DNA of 64,000 nt from Closterium sp. Naga37s-1 (taxonomy: Eukaryota; Streptophyta; Zygnematophyceae; Desmidiales; Closteriaceae), in assembly GCA_947471745.1 (NCBI GenBank), contig CANJKZ010000778.1, positions 480,001 through 544,000 of the forward strand. The letters run 5' to 3'. The translations under genes were made by a program, and so were the position numbers. A model generated the notes under the pieces. The model saw only the letters and a list, made by a program, of their open reading frames with translations, searched no databases and had not been told where the DNA came from. Each line of letters opens with the position of its first letter. Within the stretch, counting starts at the first letter, position 1. Shown here in pieces: positions 11,201-20,486 of this stretch.

Positions 11201-14200
11201 CCCCCTTCCCCCTCAGGGTCCTGCCCCTTCAGGTGTGTCCGAGGTAGACGCAGTCGAGCCTGTGGAGGTCGCTGGTGACTCTGGTGCTGCTGGGGGTGCT
11301 GAGCCTGGGGGTGCTGACTCTGGGGGTGCTGAGCGTGTGGGTGCTACGCCTGGGGGTGCTGAGCCTGGGGGTGCTGAGCCTGCGGGTGCTACGACTGGGG
11401 GTGCTGAGCCTGGGGGTGCTGAGTCTGGGGGTGCTGAGCCTGGGGGTGCTACGACTGGGGGTGTTGAGCCTGGGGGTGCTACGCCTGGAGGTGCTGGGCC
11501 TGGGGGTGCGGAGCCTGAGGGAGCTGGGCCTGCTCGTGTGGCGTCTGGCGGTGCTGGGCCTGGAGGTTCTCTGGGTGCTCCGTCTAGACGGGAGCCACTC
11601 TCTCCACAGGAGGTGCGTGAGTGGTTTGCCCGGCGCTGGAGGCGTGCTGCTGGAGCTAGAGGTTCTTCGGCTGCTGAGGGTGCTGGTGCCACGGGTCCCG
11701 GAGGTGCTCGTACTGGGAGTACTGGAGCTGCTGGGCCTGCGGGTACTACTGGAGCTGGAGCTGCTGAGGGTGTTGGCGCTGCGGGTACTGCTGGCGGTAC
11801 TGGAGGCGGTCCTGCTGGGGGTGCTACTGGTGCTGCTGGAGGTCCTGGAGCTACTGGAGTTGCTGGGGGTACTGGAGCTGGAGGTGCTGCTGGCGCGGGT
11901 GCTACCACTGGGGGTACTGGTGCTGTCCCTGCTGTGTCTGGAGTCGCTGCGCGGCCTCGGCCGTACTTCGTTCCGCTTCTTGAGCAGGTTCTTGGTCTCC
12001 CGCCTTCTACTGGTCCTCCTCCTCCCTTAGAGTGTCCACAGCCTGTCCCGTCACAGTTACAGTTACAGCCGGCCTCCCCACTGCCTGCTCCTTCTCCCTA
12101 CACTGGTCCTACTGGAGGTCTTGCTGAGCGTCGTGAGCCTGCGTCTCGTCCTGCGTCGCCTGTCCGTGCTGCTCGCGCTAGTGGTCGTGGTTCGCGTCAG
12201 CGTCCTCCCCCTGTGCCCGGCACGCACCGGATGTCTCTCCGTCCGTCCACTGCTCCTCTGCGTGCCCCTTTGCCTTCTCCTCCTGCGTCCTCTCTTCCTG
12301 CTCTTGCTGACCCGGAGTCGGACTCCCTTCGTGCTGCCAGTCCGACTGTCACGCGTCTCCTTGCTACTGTTGTCACTGGCCCTTCCTTTGAGTCCACTGC
12401 TACGTCTGCCCTAGTTGCTGAGCTCGTCGACTTTGCTGCTCACTGTCGTCTAGACTACGCTGCTAGTCTTATTGCTGGGTCTGAGTCTGTCTGTCCTCCG
12501 TCCGTCGGGGGTGAGTGTGCCCTTGGCACGGACGTCCTTGAGGACAGACAGGAGGAGTTCCAGTGTTTGGCTGCTGCTTCACCTCATCTCGTGTCCGTAC
12601 TGCTTACCCCTGAGGGAGACCCGGATGCACTTGACATCCCGACTCCGCGCTCTTACGCAGAGGCGATAGAGGGTCCCTACTCCTCTCAGTGGCAGGCAGC
12701 TATGGACGCAGAGATGGCTTCCTGGAAGTCCACAGGCACCTACGTTGACGAGGTTCCCCCGCCTGGGGCGAACATCGTCAGTGGCATGTGGATTTTCAGG
12801 GTGAAGCGGCCGCCGGGTTCTCCGCCTGTCTTCAAGGCGCGTTACGTGGCTCGTGGCTTCAGTCAGCGGCAGGGAGTTGACTACTTTCAGACCTTCTCTC
12901 CCACCCCGAAGATGACCACTCTTCGGGTACTGCTGCACATAGCTGCTCACCGTGACTACGAGCTACACTCTCTTGACTTTAGCACTGCTTTCTTGCAGGG
13001 CAGCCTGCACGAGGAGATCTGGCTGCGCCGCCCACTTGGCTTCACTGGGACTTTTCCTCCTGGCACCCAGTGGAGCCTCCGGTGGCCAGTCTACGGTCTC
13101 CGCCAGGCACCGCGTGAGTGGCACGACACACTGAGGACTACGCTTGCGGCTCTTGGGTTTGCTCCCTCTACTACCGACCCGTCGCTGTTTCTGCGCACCG
13201 ACACTTCTTTGCCGCCGTTCTACATCATCGTGTACGTCGACGACTTGGTCTTTGCCACAGCTGACACTGCTGGACTCGCCCACGTGAAGTCCGAGCTGCA
13301 GAAGAGACACACGTGCACAGACCTGGGTGAACTGCGCAGCTACCTTGGCTTGCAGATCACCCGGGACAGAGCACGCCGCACCATTACCCTGACTCAGTCA
13401 CACATGGTGCAGCAGGTCCTTCAGCGCTTCGGCTTCACGTACTCCTCGCCTCAGGCCACTCCTCTGCCTACTCGCCACTCGCTCTCAGCTCTGCCTTCGG
13501 ATGAGTCCGTAGAGTCGAGTGGCCCGTACCCAGAGCTTGTTGGCTGCCTCATGTACCTGATGACCTGCACTCGACCTGACCTTGCATACCCTCTTAGCAT
13601 TTTCGCACGCTATGTTGCTCCTGGGAGACACAGACCGGAGCACATGGCTGCAGCGAAGAGGGTGTTGCGCTACTTGTGCAGTACGTCGGGCATGGGGCTT
13701 GTGCTTGGAGGGCAGAGTCCAGTGGTCCTCACTGGGCACGCAGACGCTTCTTGGGCTGACGACCAGGCTACGCAGCGGTCGTCACAGGGTTACACCTTCA
13801 GCCTTGGTTCCGGCTCTGTCTCGTGGCGGGCTACCCGCTCGTCTTCTGTTCTCGGCTCCAGTTGTGAGGCTGAGATCTACGCAGGGGCCATGGTTGCACA
13901 GGAGCTTCGCTGGCTCACCTACCTGCTGACTGACCTCGGAGAGCCGCCTCGTTCTCCTCCAGTGCTGTACGTAGACAACAAGGCCATGCTGGCCTTGTGT
14001 CGGGAGCAGAGACTGGAGCACAGAACGAAGCACATTGCTCTTCGCTACTTCCTTGCTCGTGAGCTACAGCAGCGTGGTCAGCTACGCCTTGCGTACGTGG
14101 CCTCTCAGGCCAACACTGCTGATATCTTCACCAAGGCACTTGCGCCTTGTGATCATCAGCGCTTCTGTACTCAGCTGGGTCTTATGCCTACCTTGCCTCA

Positions 14201-14216
14201 CTTGCTCACCCCTTGA
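8220..14216 (+). CDS. Ty1/copia Gag-Pol polyprotein, intact
   Basis: 1998 residues; the start MATPSVLAFDAEGRAIDF is shared by C and D. Order: Gag (about 1-250); a Gly-rich tract (about 270-335) and Gln run (about 347-354); a Cys-His motif with spacing C-X13-C-X3-H-X4-C (about 380-405); aspartic protease DSGAS (about 517); integrase zinc site HHRLGH...CVPC (about 672-712); integrase core Asp, Asp, Glu in MDVWGPA, HSDRGGEF and NGIAERR (about 740, 809, 846); a variable Gly/Ala/Glu/Pro repeat (about 1017-1240); reverse transcriptase with YVDDLVFA (about 1671); RNase H beginning GHADASWADD (about 1838). Integrase before reverse transcriptase is the copia order. Leader and ORF have no frameshift. 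Confidence 0.96.
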   Translation: MATPSVLAFDAEGRAIDFDVWVDDLQLFLQCDRADGLSLFDLTSGASSAPAADADATVRSQWATRDAAARLAVRRHLPTAERAHFSQYKSAKTLYDAVVARYSSPATAALSRLILPYLFPDLAAFPTVADLITHLRTSDTRYRAALPPEFCAKTPPPMYITLYYVVTRLPDTLRPVRDHFLSVCPTTLTVDLLEERLLAAEKSIVAVGASRGDPRAPVFEGCSPSPLLPSVASAAVADLVGLESVGAASAPSGRRRTGKGKGGRGAGGASGGGGGGGGGGGGGGGGGGGGGGGGGVGGGSGGGGGGGSGGGSGGGGGGGGGGGGGGGGGAGRGGAAQGVGSGGGQRQQQQQQQQRTREIPPPQQLREWYAARQRGGGTGPCTYVLRTGDRAGEPCGGAHSTQRCFGRLTDAWRHQFPEATEIPRWGELSRAGVAIFDLDFDAILAAMYAVTISDEADCYRCFPPDPGIESAALGTGEAAALGASEAAALGASAPSGTGESALSGSASASASHTFTLDSGASRSFFRDRTTLTPLGRPVAVSLADPSGGPVLAHFSTVLPCPAAPSGTLSGLYLPSFSTNLVSGADLQDAGVHQFTPASQRVTHCTDARTGRHLATFTRRPGSSLYTLTTESPPVIASGQVAASGQVFAAASRSGPESAPCSCRLLSHETLLWHHRLGHPSLPRLRGMASRVLVSGLPWSLPPLPPGPAPTCVPCVEGRQRAAPHSSQFPPTEAPLQTLHMDVWGPARVRGQGHERYFLLVVDDYSRYTTVFPLRSKGDVTEVLIDWIRAARLQLRESFGSDFPVLRLHSDRGGEFSSGLLRAYCRARGIRQTFTLPDSPQQNGIAERRIGMVMDVARTSMMHAAAPHFLWPFAVRYAAHQINLQPRVSMPETSPALLWTGKVGDASAFRVWGSRAFVRDLSADKLSPRAAPCVFLGFPPDAPGWQFYHPTSRHVLSSQDVTFDESVPYYRLFPYRTPSLPPPPLFLVPGPPPVDPLPPQGPAPSGVSEVDAVEPVEVAGDSGAAGGAEPGGADSGGAERVGATPGGAEPGGAEPAGATTGGAEPGGAESGGAEPGGATTGGVEPGGATPGGAGPGGAEPEGAGPARVASGGAGPGGSLGAPSRREPLSPQEVREWFARRWRRAAGARGSSAAEGAGATGPGGARTGSTGAAGPAGTTGAGAAEGVGAAGTAGGTGGGPAGGATGAAGGPGATGVAGGTGAGGAAGAGATTGGTGAVPAVSGVAARPRPYFVPLLEQVLGLPPSTGPPPPLECPQPVPSQLQLQPASPLPAPSPYTGPTGGLAERREPASRPASPVRAARASGRGSRQRPPPVPGTHRMSLRPSTAPLRAPLPSPPASSLPALADPESDSLRAASPTVTRLLATVVTGPSFESTATSALVAELVDFAAHCRLDYAASLIAGSESVCPPSVGGECALGTDVLEDRQEEFQCLAAASPHLVSVLLTPEGDPDALDIPTPRSYAEAIEGPYSSQWQAAMDAEMASWKSTGTYVDEVPPPGANIVSGMWIFRVKRPPGSPPVFKARYVARGFSQRQGVDYFQTFSPTPKMTTLRVLLHIAAHRDYELHSLDFSTAFLQGSLHEEIWLRRPLGFTGTFPPGTQWSLRWPVYGLRQAPREWHDTLRTTLAALGFAPSTTDPSLFLRTDTSLPPFYIIVYVDDLVFATADTAGLAHVKSELQKRHTCTDLGELRSYLGLQITRDRARRTITLTQSHMVQQVLQRFGFTYSSPQATPLPTRHSLSALPSDESVESSGPYPELVGCLMYLMTCTRPDLAYPLSIFARYVAPGRHRPEHMAAAKRVLRYLCSTSGMGLVLGGQSPVVLTGHADASWADDQATQRSSQGYTFSLGSGSVSWRATRSSSVLGSSCEAEIYAGAMVAQELRWLTYLLTDLGEPPRSPPVLYVDNKAMLALCREQRLEHRTKHIALRYFLARELQQRGQLRLAYVASQANTADIFTKALAPCDHQRFCTQLGLMPTLPHLLTP

Positions 14217-14431
14217 CCTTGTTTGTACTGTTACATATATATATATACACCTGCTCTTGCTTGTTTAGCCTTATATATTTATATATATGTAATCCTGCAT
14301 GTGAACTGGCCTTGTGGCCTTGAACTTGTGCTCGGAATGTGTGGTGACGTTGTGATCCACCCTGAGCTTGCTTTGCTTTGCTTGACTGGTCTTGTGACCC
14401 CCTGTCCTCCCCCACTTTGCCTATGGGGGTG
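14217..14431 (+). other. 3' untranslated region and polypurine block of element A
   Basis: Contains AT-rich TATATATATA stretches, then the block CCCACTTTGCCTATGGGGG just before the 3' LTR. The same block, allowing one change, precedes the 3' LTR of B, C and D, so it is the shared plus-strand priming region. Confidence 0.7.
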
Positions 14432-14557
14432 TGTCAGATTTATATGACTTAGCTGCTGTAGGCTATAGTGGGGTAGCACATATGGGGTACAGCTTTCTAG
14501 GGTTTGTACTTGTACCCAACTTTCCCTTAGTCATTTCATTCCTCGTTCAATTTCACA
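14432..14557 (+). repeat. 3' LTR of element A
   Basis: 126 bp, two differences from the 5' LTR. Followed by target copy CTGTG. Confidence 0.95.
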
Positions 14558-14562
14558 CTGTG

Positions 14563-15692
14563 TGCGGCAAGTGGCGTTGTGGCGTCTTCGTCACGTTGCG
14601 CACAAGCTGTTGAACGTCTTCGGCAAGTGACACGCGGCGTCACTGTGCGCGAAGATTTCGGAGTAGCAGCACGTGGAAACGACTGCTGGTTGAGCAGCCA
14701 GGCGCAATGTGTGATTTGCGTCAGAAAAACCGACGACGGCGTGGCGACTGCCCGAAGAAAGCGGGGGTCTACCGTCGTCCCACCCGATTGGGGTGCGTCG
14801 TGGGCGTTTTTCGGCAGAGCGGCACAGTGTGGGATGGAAGTTGTTCTTCAAACCACCGAAAAGTTCGGAAAAGGCCGCCTACGACCAGACTGTTCCGGCT
14901 TGGGTGACTACTGTTTCTGGCACAATGATAATCGGCGAAATCTTCGGAAGCAAGAGTGACAGCCGCTTCAGGCGGCACAAGTTCCCTCCGGCCAGAGGTA
15001 CCTGTGTTTGCAGACAGCCCAGTACACCACGGAACAACGATTCGGCGCAGTGTTTAGACCCGCGATTTTCGGGGGTTCTACCGGCTACAATAAACGGAGT
15101 TGCAACTAATACGGGTCCGGCGAGAGAAACGGGTTCCGACTTCAGGAGGCGAGAAAACGACCTACAGAGAAGACTTTTTCTGAGGCCGGGTTTCGCGGCT
15201 AAGCGGCGGTAGCAGAACGAGCTCCCTATCGGCCAAAGTCTTACGACGTTTCACATACCTCACACCAGGTACCTCGAAGGCGTTATAAGACCTGTTGGTC
15301 CTGGACGAATAAAGTGGGGCCCTGTGTTTCAGCCCTGTGCTGGTTAGAAAGGCGTGGGTGGCGCTGGTTCGACAGCAGGGCGTACAAGAAACATTTCGGT
15401 GCGGCACTGTTTGGCCCCGACAAAAACGAACCATCGGCGACAGTTACTCTGCCGAAAATGTCGGGACTGAAGAACTTGTGGCAGCTGGCGGTGTTTCTCC
15501 GAATTCAACGGTCTACTCGACGACGGTGTAGCAGCGAAGACGGAGTTCCCGAAGCTGCTGAGTTTAAAATGCGATAGGCACGGTGGGCAGCGAAGCGGCC
15601 GGCTGAGAGTTTGATATGATAAACTCGCTCCGACTACGATTGTGTTCGCGCCTTCATCGAACGCCAGAAAAATCGCGGGTCAACACGGAGAA
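14563..15692 (+). other. internal segment 2 of X
   Basis: 1.13 kb between A and B. No retroviral motif in any frame. Short motifs of TTTCGG/TTTTCGG/GTCGG type recur every few tens of bases. Predicted ORFs (up to 139 codons) resemble nothing recognised. Confidence 0.6.
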
Positions 15693-15697
15693 TACCT

Positions 15698-15875
15698 TGT
15701 CAGAATATAATGCTTGTCTAGCCTGCAGTGGGGTACTCTATAGCGAGTACAGCCCCTTAGGGTTTCCTATTTGTATCCACCTGCTTGCTAGTGCAAACCC
15801 TCCTTTGCTCATTTCTCTCTTGCCTAGCTAGGTAAACCCTAGCTATGGCTCCTACTTGTGCCTACGATTCTAACA
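15698..15875 (+). repeat. 5' LTR of element B
   Basis: 178 bp, starts TGTCAGAATATAATG and ends GATTCTAACA. Confidence 0.93.
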
Positions 15876-16039
15876 TGCTATCAGAGCGGTTACGCTCCTG
15901 GCCTGTGGGCCCACCTACTTCCGCTGCCCTACTGTGTGTCGCGCGCCCCGTGGCGCGCGACCTTCGATTTTTCTTCCCGCCACGCGCTCGGGGCGCGTGG
16001 CGGTTTTCTGCCCGCCGTGCGCCCCGAGGCGCGCGGCGG

Positions 16040-16412
16040 TTTCCTGATTCGTCGCGGCGCCTTGGGGGCCCGCACGCAGGCCCCTCCCGTCGCCGCGTCG
16101 CGGCGCTTTGGGGGCCCGCACGCAGGCCCCTCCCGTCGCCTCGTCGCGGCGCTTTGGGGGCCCGCGAGCCGGCCCCTCCCGTCGCTTCGTCGCGGCGCCT
16201 TGGGGGCCCGCACGCAGGCCCCTCCCGTCGCCTCGTCGCAGCGCTTTGGGGGCCCGCGAGCCGGCCCCTCCCGTCGTTTCGTCGCGGCGCCTTGGGGGCC
16301 CGCACGCAGGCCCCTCCCGTCGCCTCGTCGCGGCGCTTTGGGGGCCCGCGCGCCGGCCCCAACCGTCGCCTCGTCGCGGCGCCTTGGGGGCCTGCGCGCG
16401 GCCCCTCCCGTT
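16040..16412 (+). repeat. 46-bp tandem repeat in element B
   Basis: About eight copies of a 46-bp unit built around CGCCTTGGGGGCCCGC and GGCCCCTCCCGTCGC. The TGGGGG landmark recurs every 46 bp (for example 16155 and 16201). 46 is not a multiple of three, so the long open frames across it are periodic artefacts. Confidence 0.9.
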
Positions 16413-17258
16413 GCCCTGCGAGCCGCCCACGTGGGCCCGTGCGCGGCCCCTCCCGTAGCCCGTCGGGGCGCCCTGGGGGCCGCGCTCCTCTTTCCCCCCC
16501 TCCCTCCTCCCTTTCACCTGCAGCAGCCGCCCCTGGAGCAGCCCACACTTGCAGCAGCTGCCCCTGGAGCAGCCCGCGCCTGCAGCAGCCGCCCCAGGAT
16601 CAGCGCGAGCCGCCCCTGCGGCAGCCCGCGGCCTGTCCTTGCAGCCCGTCCCGTCCCCCCCCGACCCCCCCCCCCCCCCCCCCCCCGCCCCCGTGCTTCT
16701 CGCGGTGGTTGGGGTGTTGGTGCCGGGTGTGGGGGTGGCGGTTTTGTGTTCCTCCCCTTTCTCCTCCTCCTCCCTCGTCTCCCACTGCTGCAGCTGTCGC
16801 TGAGGGGGGTGGGTGTGTGGGAGCCTAGGGTTTAGGGTTTAAGGGGGGTGATGTGGGAGTGGAGCTAGGGTTTGAACAGGGGGTGTGTGAGAGGGGAGTG
16901 GGGCAGCTGGGGGAGGTTGAGTGGAGGCAGCAGTCGTGTCGCCAGCAGCACCAGCAGTCCGGAGGCTACAATCTTCGGTAGTCGCCAGTCGCCTGTGGGT
17001 CAGTTGCTCCGGTCTGGAGGCTGCAATCTCCGCGGAGCCAGTTACTCCTGTAGTCCGGGCCTTTGCTTCGGTAGCCACTGAGCCAGCAGCTCCTGTGTGT
17101 CTGCAGCTTCAGCAGTCGCCTCCCATCTTCTCTCCCCCACAGTCTCTCCTCTTCCTCACTTGCCCTCTGTGATAGCCTCTAGCTTTGCTTATCATTGTGA
17201 ACTCTTGCTCTATGCCTGCATGCTGTACTGATTATACCCCACTTTGACTATGGGGGTG

Positions 17259-17436
17259 TGTCAGAATATAATGCTTGTCTAGCCTGCAGTGGGGTACTCT
17301 ATAGCGAGTATAGCCCCTTAGGGTTTCCTATTTGTATCCACCTGCTTGCTAGTGCAAACCCTCCTTTGCTCATTTCTCTCTTGCCTAGCTAGGTAAACCC
17401 TAGCTATGGCTCCTACTTGTGCCTACGATTCTAACA
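17259..17436 (+). repeat. 3' LTR of element B
   Basis: 178 bp, one difference from the 5' LTR (TATAGCC for TACAGCC). Followed by TACCT. Confidence 0.93.
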
Positions 17437-17441
17437 TACCT

Positions 17442-19308
17442 CATCCGACAAAAGCTGACGCTGGGTGAACGGCGGCATGCGAAATTGTCGTGGGGCGAAA
17501 GCAAAAAAAAAATGAGGGAAAGTTGTGGGTGCCGTTTCAAGCTACTTGAGTGATAGGCGGAGCCCGTATACCACTCCACCGCGAATTTCGGAGTCTATTC
17601 GGTAGACCCCGAAAGGGTTTTATATTGTTACGTGGAGGCGCGGCGAGGGGTGTATTGCCAAGGATGCCTGGGATTTGCTAAGTATTTTCGACAGGTACGA
17701 AGATGGGTGAACGTCGGAGTACCAGGGTTAACGGCGGAAATGTCGGGACTACAAGGCAGAAAATACTTCGGGGCTTGATTCCTCAACCATGATTTTCGAG
17801 TGCATCTTGGACGGTGGGAGACAGGTGAACGTCTGCTCGCCAGCTGTTTGAGAGTTTTACGGTATACTTAGAGGCCATCTGGGGAAATCCTACAGCGAGA
17901 TCTGCGGCGTTGATGCGGCTAGGTTCCGCCCGGTAGACCCACAGTTCTGGGTTCCACATGGAAAAGCGCCTCCTTTTGGTGGGTTGCTAGTGTGGTTAAC
18001 CACAGGCGATGAGAGTGGCGACGGGTGGGCACGCTAGATACACCGGTTCTTCAAGGGGACAACCTGCAGCTGACCAAGCGTACGAGGATTTTCGGCACAG
18101 ACACTTACGGGTTTCAGCAGCAGTACTGGGAGCTGGGTCTTAGCGGAGTTCGGCGGCACCGGTCGGCAGTTCCGTTCGAAACGGCGGGGATGCAGAGGCG
18201 CTTGGTTGAGCGCGCAAAACCGACGGGAACACGATTGGCAGTTCATTACGACTCCGTTCGGGGGTACCAGCCGCAACACTGGTGAAATTTAGGACGTGGC
18301 TCAGACCGTCTCTGATCGCCTCGATCAGAGGCGATCAACGACTTCCAAGAAGCCCCAAGGCCAATTTCAGGCAATCAGGGGTGTCAGTAGAGCTACACTG
18401 TGAGATCCCCGATCGATCCTAGGGGGGGTTACAAGCGCGTTTGCCTGGGGGGTTATGGGCGCACTGACCCGCTACTGAAATAAGCCCTTTTATCCCAATG
18501 GTCTAGTGGTTGGGATTCTGACAAGGGGCAATCAACTCATCGCGATCAAATGATCGCCCCAACTCAATCAACCGCCTAAAACACCCCAATCAGTCACGAT
18601 CACACACAATCAGTCGCGATCAGTTGATTGCATGTGATTGGGGATCTTGGCGACACTTGCGAAAAGGTTACAGTTTCTTGTTTAGCTCGTCAAGCTGTCG
18701 TGCAGGATTTCGTTAACTGAAATTTGCGACATTACATGGAAACGATAAATTCGCTACGTTTTCGTTATCGCCAAAATGGGGACGAAAGGATAAGGAAATG
18801 CTGACGCGACTGCCGGGCAATCGCCTTGAATTTTCTAGGAATAAAAGCACTGATCGGGCGGCGCGAGCAATGCAATCACAAGCAACCCGATCAGATCAGA
18901 CCCGATCAGAGGCGGTCTGGGCCACATCCTTATCGCAGCAGGTGGGGGGGGATGAGGACAGCTTTTTCGCCTCTGCCCCGAAGTTTTCGGCGAGTCACGA
19001 CAACATCGCCGAGGTAGCTGACGTCATCGACAGTTCAAGTTCAACTTTGAAAAATTATTTGCGAGGTCAGGGGGAAGAGCAGCAGCTGTTTTTCGCCTCT
19101 GCCCGGTACTTTTCGGAGAATATCGACAAAAGCATCGGCGAGTCTGGACAAGACTGCTGGGGGCGCCGACAGCTGGAGCAGTGACAGCGAGAATTTTGCC
19201 ACAGCAACAAGACAAAAAGACAGCAGTCCGGCTTGCAGCTGCTGACAACTGAAGATACTGCGGCAGCAGGGTGATTCGGTGCTGCCACGCGGAGATTTCG
19301 GGGTGGTA
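17442..19308 (+). other. internal segment 3 of X
   Basis: 1.87 kb, the largest piece of X. Three spaced copies of GGTGAAC-GTC/GGC-type motif (near 17465, 17706, 17823) suggest an old degenerate repeat. The part at 18300-18640 is rich in GATC-centred words (CGATCAG, GATCGCC). An ORF at 18798-19184 (128 codons) resembles nothing known and is probably fortuitous. No reverse transcriptase, integrase or protease motif. Confidence 0.55.
18491..18521 (+). other. fragment resembling the 5' half of tRNA-Glu
   Basis: TCCCAATGGTCTAGTGGTTG followed by GGATTCTGAC matches the start and D-arm (box A) of eukaryotic tRNA-Glu with one base missing. The anticodon arm and 3' half are absent, so it is not a functional tRNA. 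It lies inside X and may be a captured tRNA piece or SINE remnant. Confidence 0.4.
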
Positions 19309-19313
19309 GTCTT

Positions 19314-19441
19314 TGTCAGAACATTATAGCTTATGCTGTTGTGTAGGCTATAGTGGGGTATCCCATAGGGGGTACAACCAATTAGGGTTTCATATTTGTA
19401 CTCACTTCATTTCATAGTTCATTCATTCTCGTTTCTTCTCA
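19314..19441 (+). repeat. 5' LTR of element C
   Basis: 128 bp, TGTCAGAACATTATAGC...TTCTTCTCA. Confidence 0.94.
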
Positions 19442-19452
19442 TGGTATCGAGC
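19442..19452 (+). promoter_or_regulatory. primer binding site of C, one base short
   Basis: TGGTATCGAGC, against TGGTATCAGAGC in A and X. Element D has the identical variant. Confidence 0.8.
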
Positions 19453-19539
19453 AGGTTCCCTCGTGGGAACTGTTCCTAGGGCCCACCAAGTCGAAATTTT
19501 TTTTCTGCCCGGAGCGCGCTCAGTTTAGGCCCGAGTCGC

Positions 19540-20400
19540 GCCTCGTGTGCCCTCTCTACTGTCGCGTCGCCCCTCGCGGCCTCCCTTGCGCCGCCCTTAC
19601 TCGGCCCGTCGCCGCCCTTCGCGGCCCGTCGCCACCCTAAGCGGCCCGTCGCCGCCCTTGCGCCGCCCGTGACGGCTCGTCGCCGCCCTTCGCGGCGTCG
19701 CGTGCCGCCCTTACGGCACGCTGCCGACCTCCGCGGCCCCTTGTGCCGCCCTCACCTGCGGCCCTGCCACCTTCCAGCGGGCACGCCGCCCTTACCTGCG
19801 ACCCCGCCGCCCTCTGCTGCGGCCCCACCACCTTACCTGCGGCCCCGCCACCTTACCTGCGGCCCCGCCACCTTACCTGCGGCCCCGCCACCCTACCCGC
19901 GGCCCCGCCACCTTACCTGCGGCCCCGCCGCCCTCTGCTGCGGCCCCGCCACCTTACCTGCGGCCCCGCCACCCTACCCGCGGCCCCGCCACCCTACCCG
20001 CGGCCCCGCCGCCTTACCTGCGGCACCGCCACCCTACCCGCGGCCACGCCGCCCTTACCAGCGGCCCCGCCGCCCTTACCTGCGGCCCCATCACCTGCTG
20101 CCTCGCCGCGCCGCCCTGCAGCAGCACAGCCGAGCCGCCTAGCAGCCCAGCAGCCGAGCAGCCGAGCCGCAGAGCCGCCGAGCCGCCCAGCAGCCGAGCC
20201 GCCCAGCAGCCAAGCCGCCCAGCAGCCGAGCCGCCCAGCAGACGCGCCGCCCAGCAGCCGAGCCGCCCAGCAGCCGCGCCGCCCAGCAGCCGAGCCGCCC
20301 AGCAGCCGAGCCGCCCAGCAGCGGAGCCGCCGAGCCGCCGAGCCGCCGAGCCGCCCAGCAGCTGAGCCGCCGAGCCGCCGCGCCGCCCTCCTTCCGGGCC
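19540..20400 (+). repeat. GC-rich degenerate tandem leader of element C
   Basis: Repeats of GGCCCCGCCACCTTACCTGC (20-bp period, about 19815-20080) and then GAGCCGCCCAGCAGCC (about 20140-20360) between primer site and gag. Long frames on both strands are low-complexity shadows. Confidence 0.8.
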
Positions 20401-20486
20401 GCCCGACCTGCCCAGTCTGGTGAGCACAGCGCCTTTTCACTGCACTGTCCTCACCCTACTGTTTGCGCCGCTAGTCGTCTAGGGTC

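Larger units (their letters stand above)
7136..14557 (+). mobile_element. element A: complete, apparently intact Ty1/copia retrotransposon
   Basis: The 126-bp LTRs at 7136-7261 and 14432-14557 start TGTCAGATTTATATG and end TTTCACA. The target duplication CTGTG is at 7131-7135 and 14558-14562. The primer site starts directly after the left LTR, and the block CCCACTTTGCCTATGGGGG precedes the right LTR. One uninterrupted 1998-codon ORF fills most of the interior. The LTRs differ at two positions, so the insertion is fairly recent. With an intact ORF, LTRs, primer site and purine tract, this is the only element in the window that looks autonomous. Confidence 0.96.
15698..17436 (+). mobile_element. 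element B: short non-autonomous LTR element
   Basis: The 178-bp LTRs (15698-15875 and 17259-17436) differ at one position. The target duplication TACCT (15693-15697 and 17437-17441) is exact. Primer site TGCTATCAGAGC (15876-15887) is one base off the copia consensus. The 1.4-kb interior has no gag or pol. It consists of a GC-rich tandem array, a C-rich stretch near 16660-16690 and the purine block TTTGACTATGGGGG before the 3' LTR. It resembles TRIM/SMART-type elements. The shared primer and purine blocks suggest it could use proteins of the A/C/D family. Confidence 0.93.

Noticed and set aside
15845-16835. Two overlapping ORFs of more than 320 codons in element B
   Set aside because: They read the 46-bp tandem array in different frames and share no similarity with any family; typical of GC-rich repeats.
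18798-19184. 128-codon ORF in X as a possible Gag
   Set aside because: No Gag, CCHC or protease pattern, and it abuts the C insertion; insufficient support for a gene.
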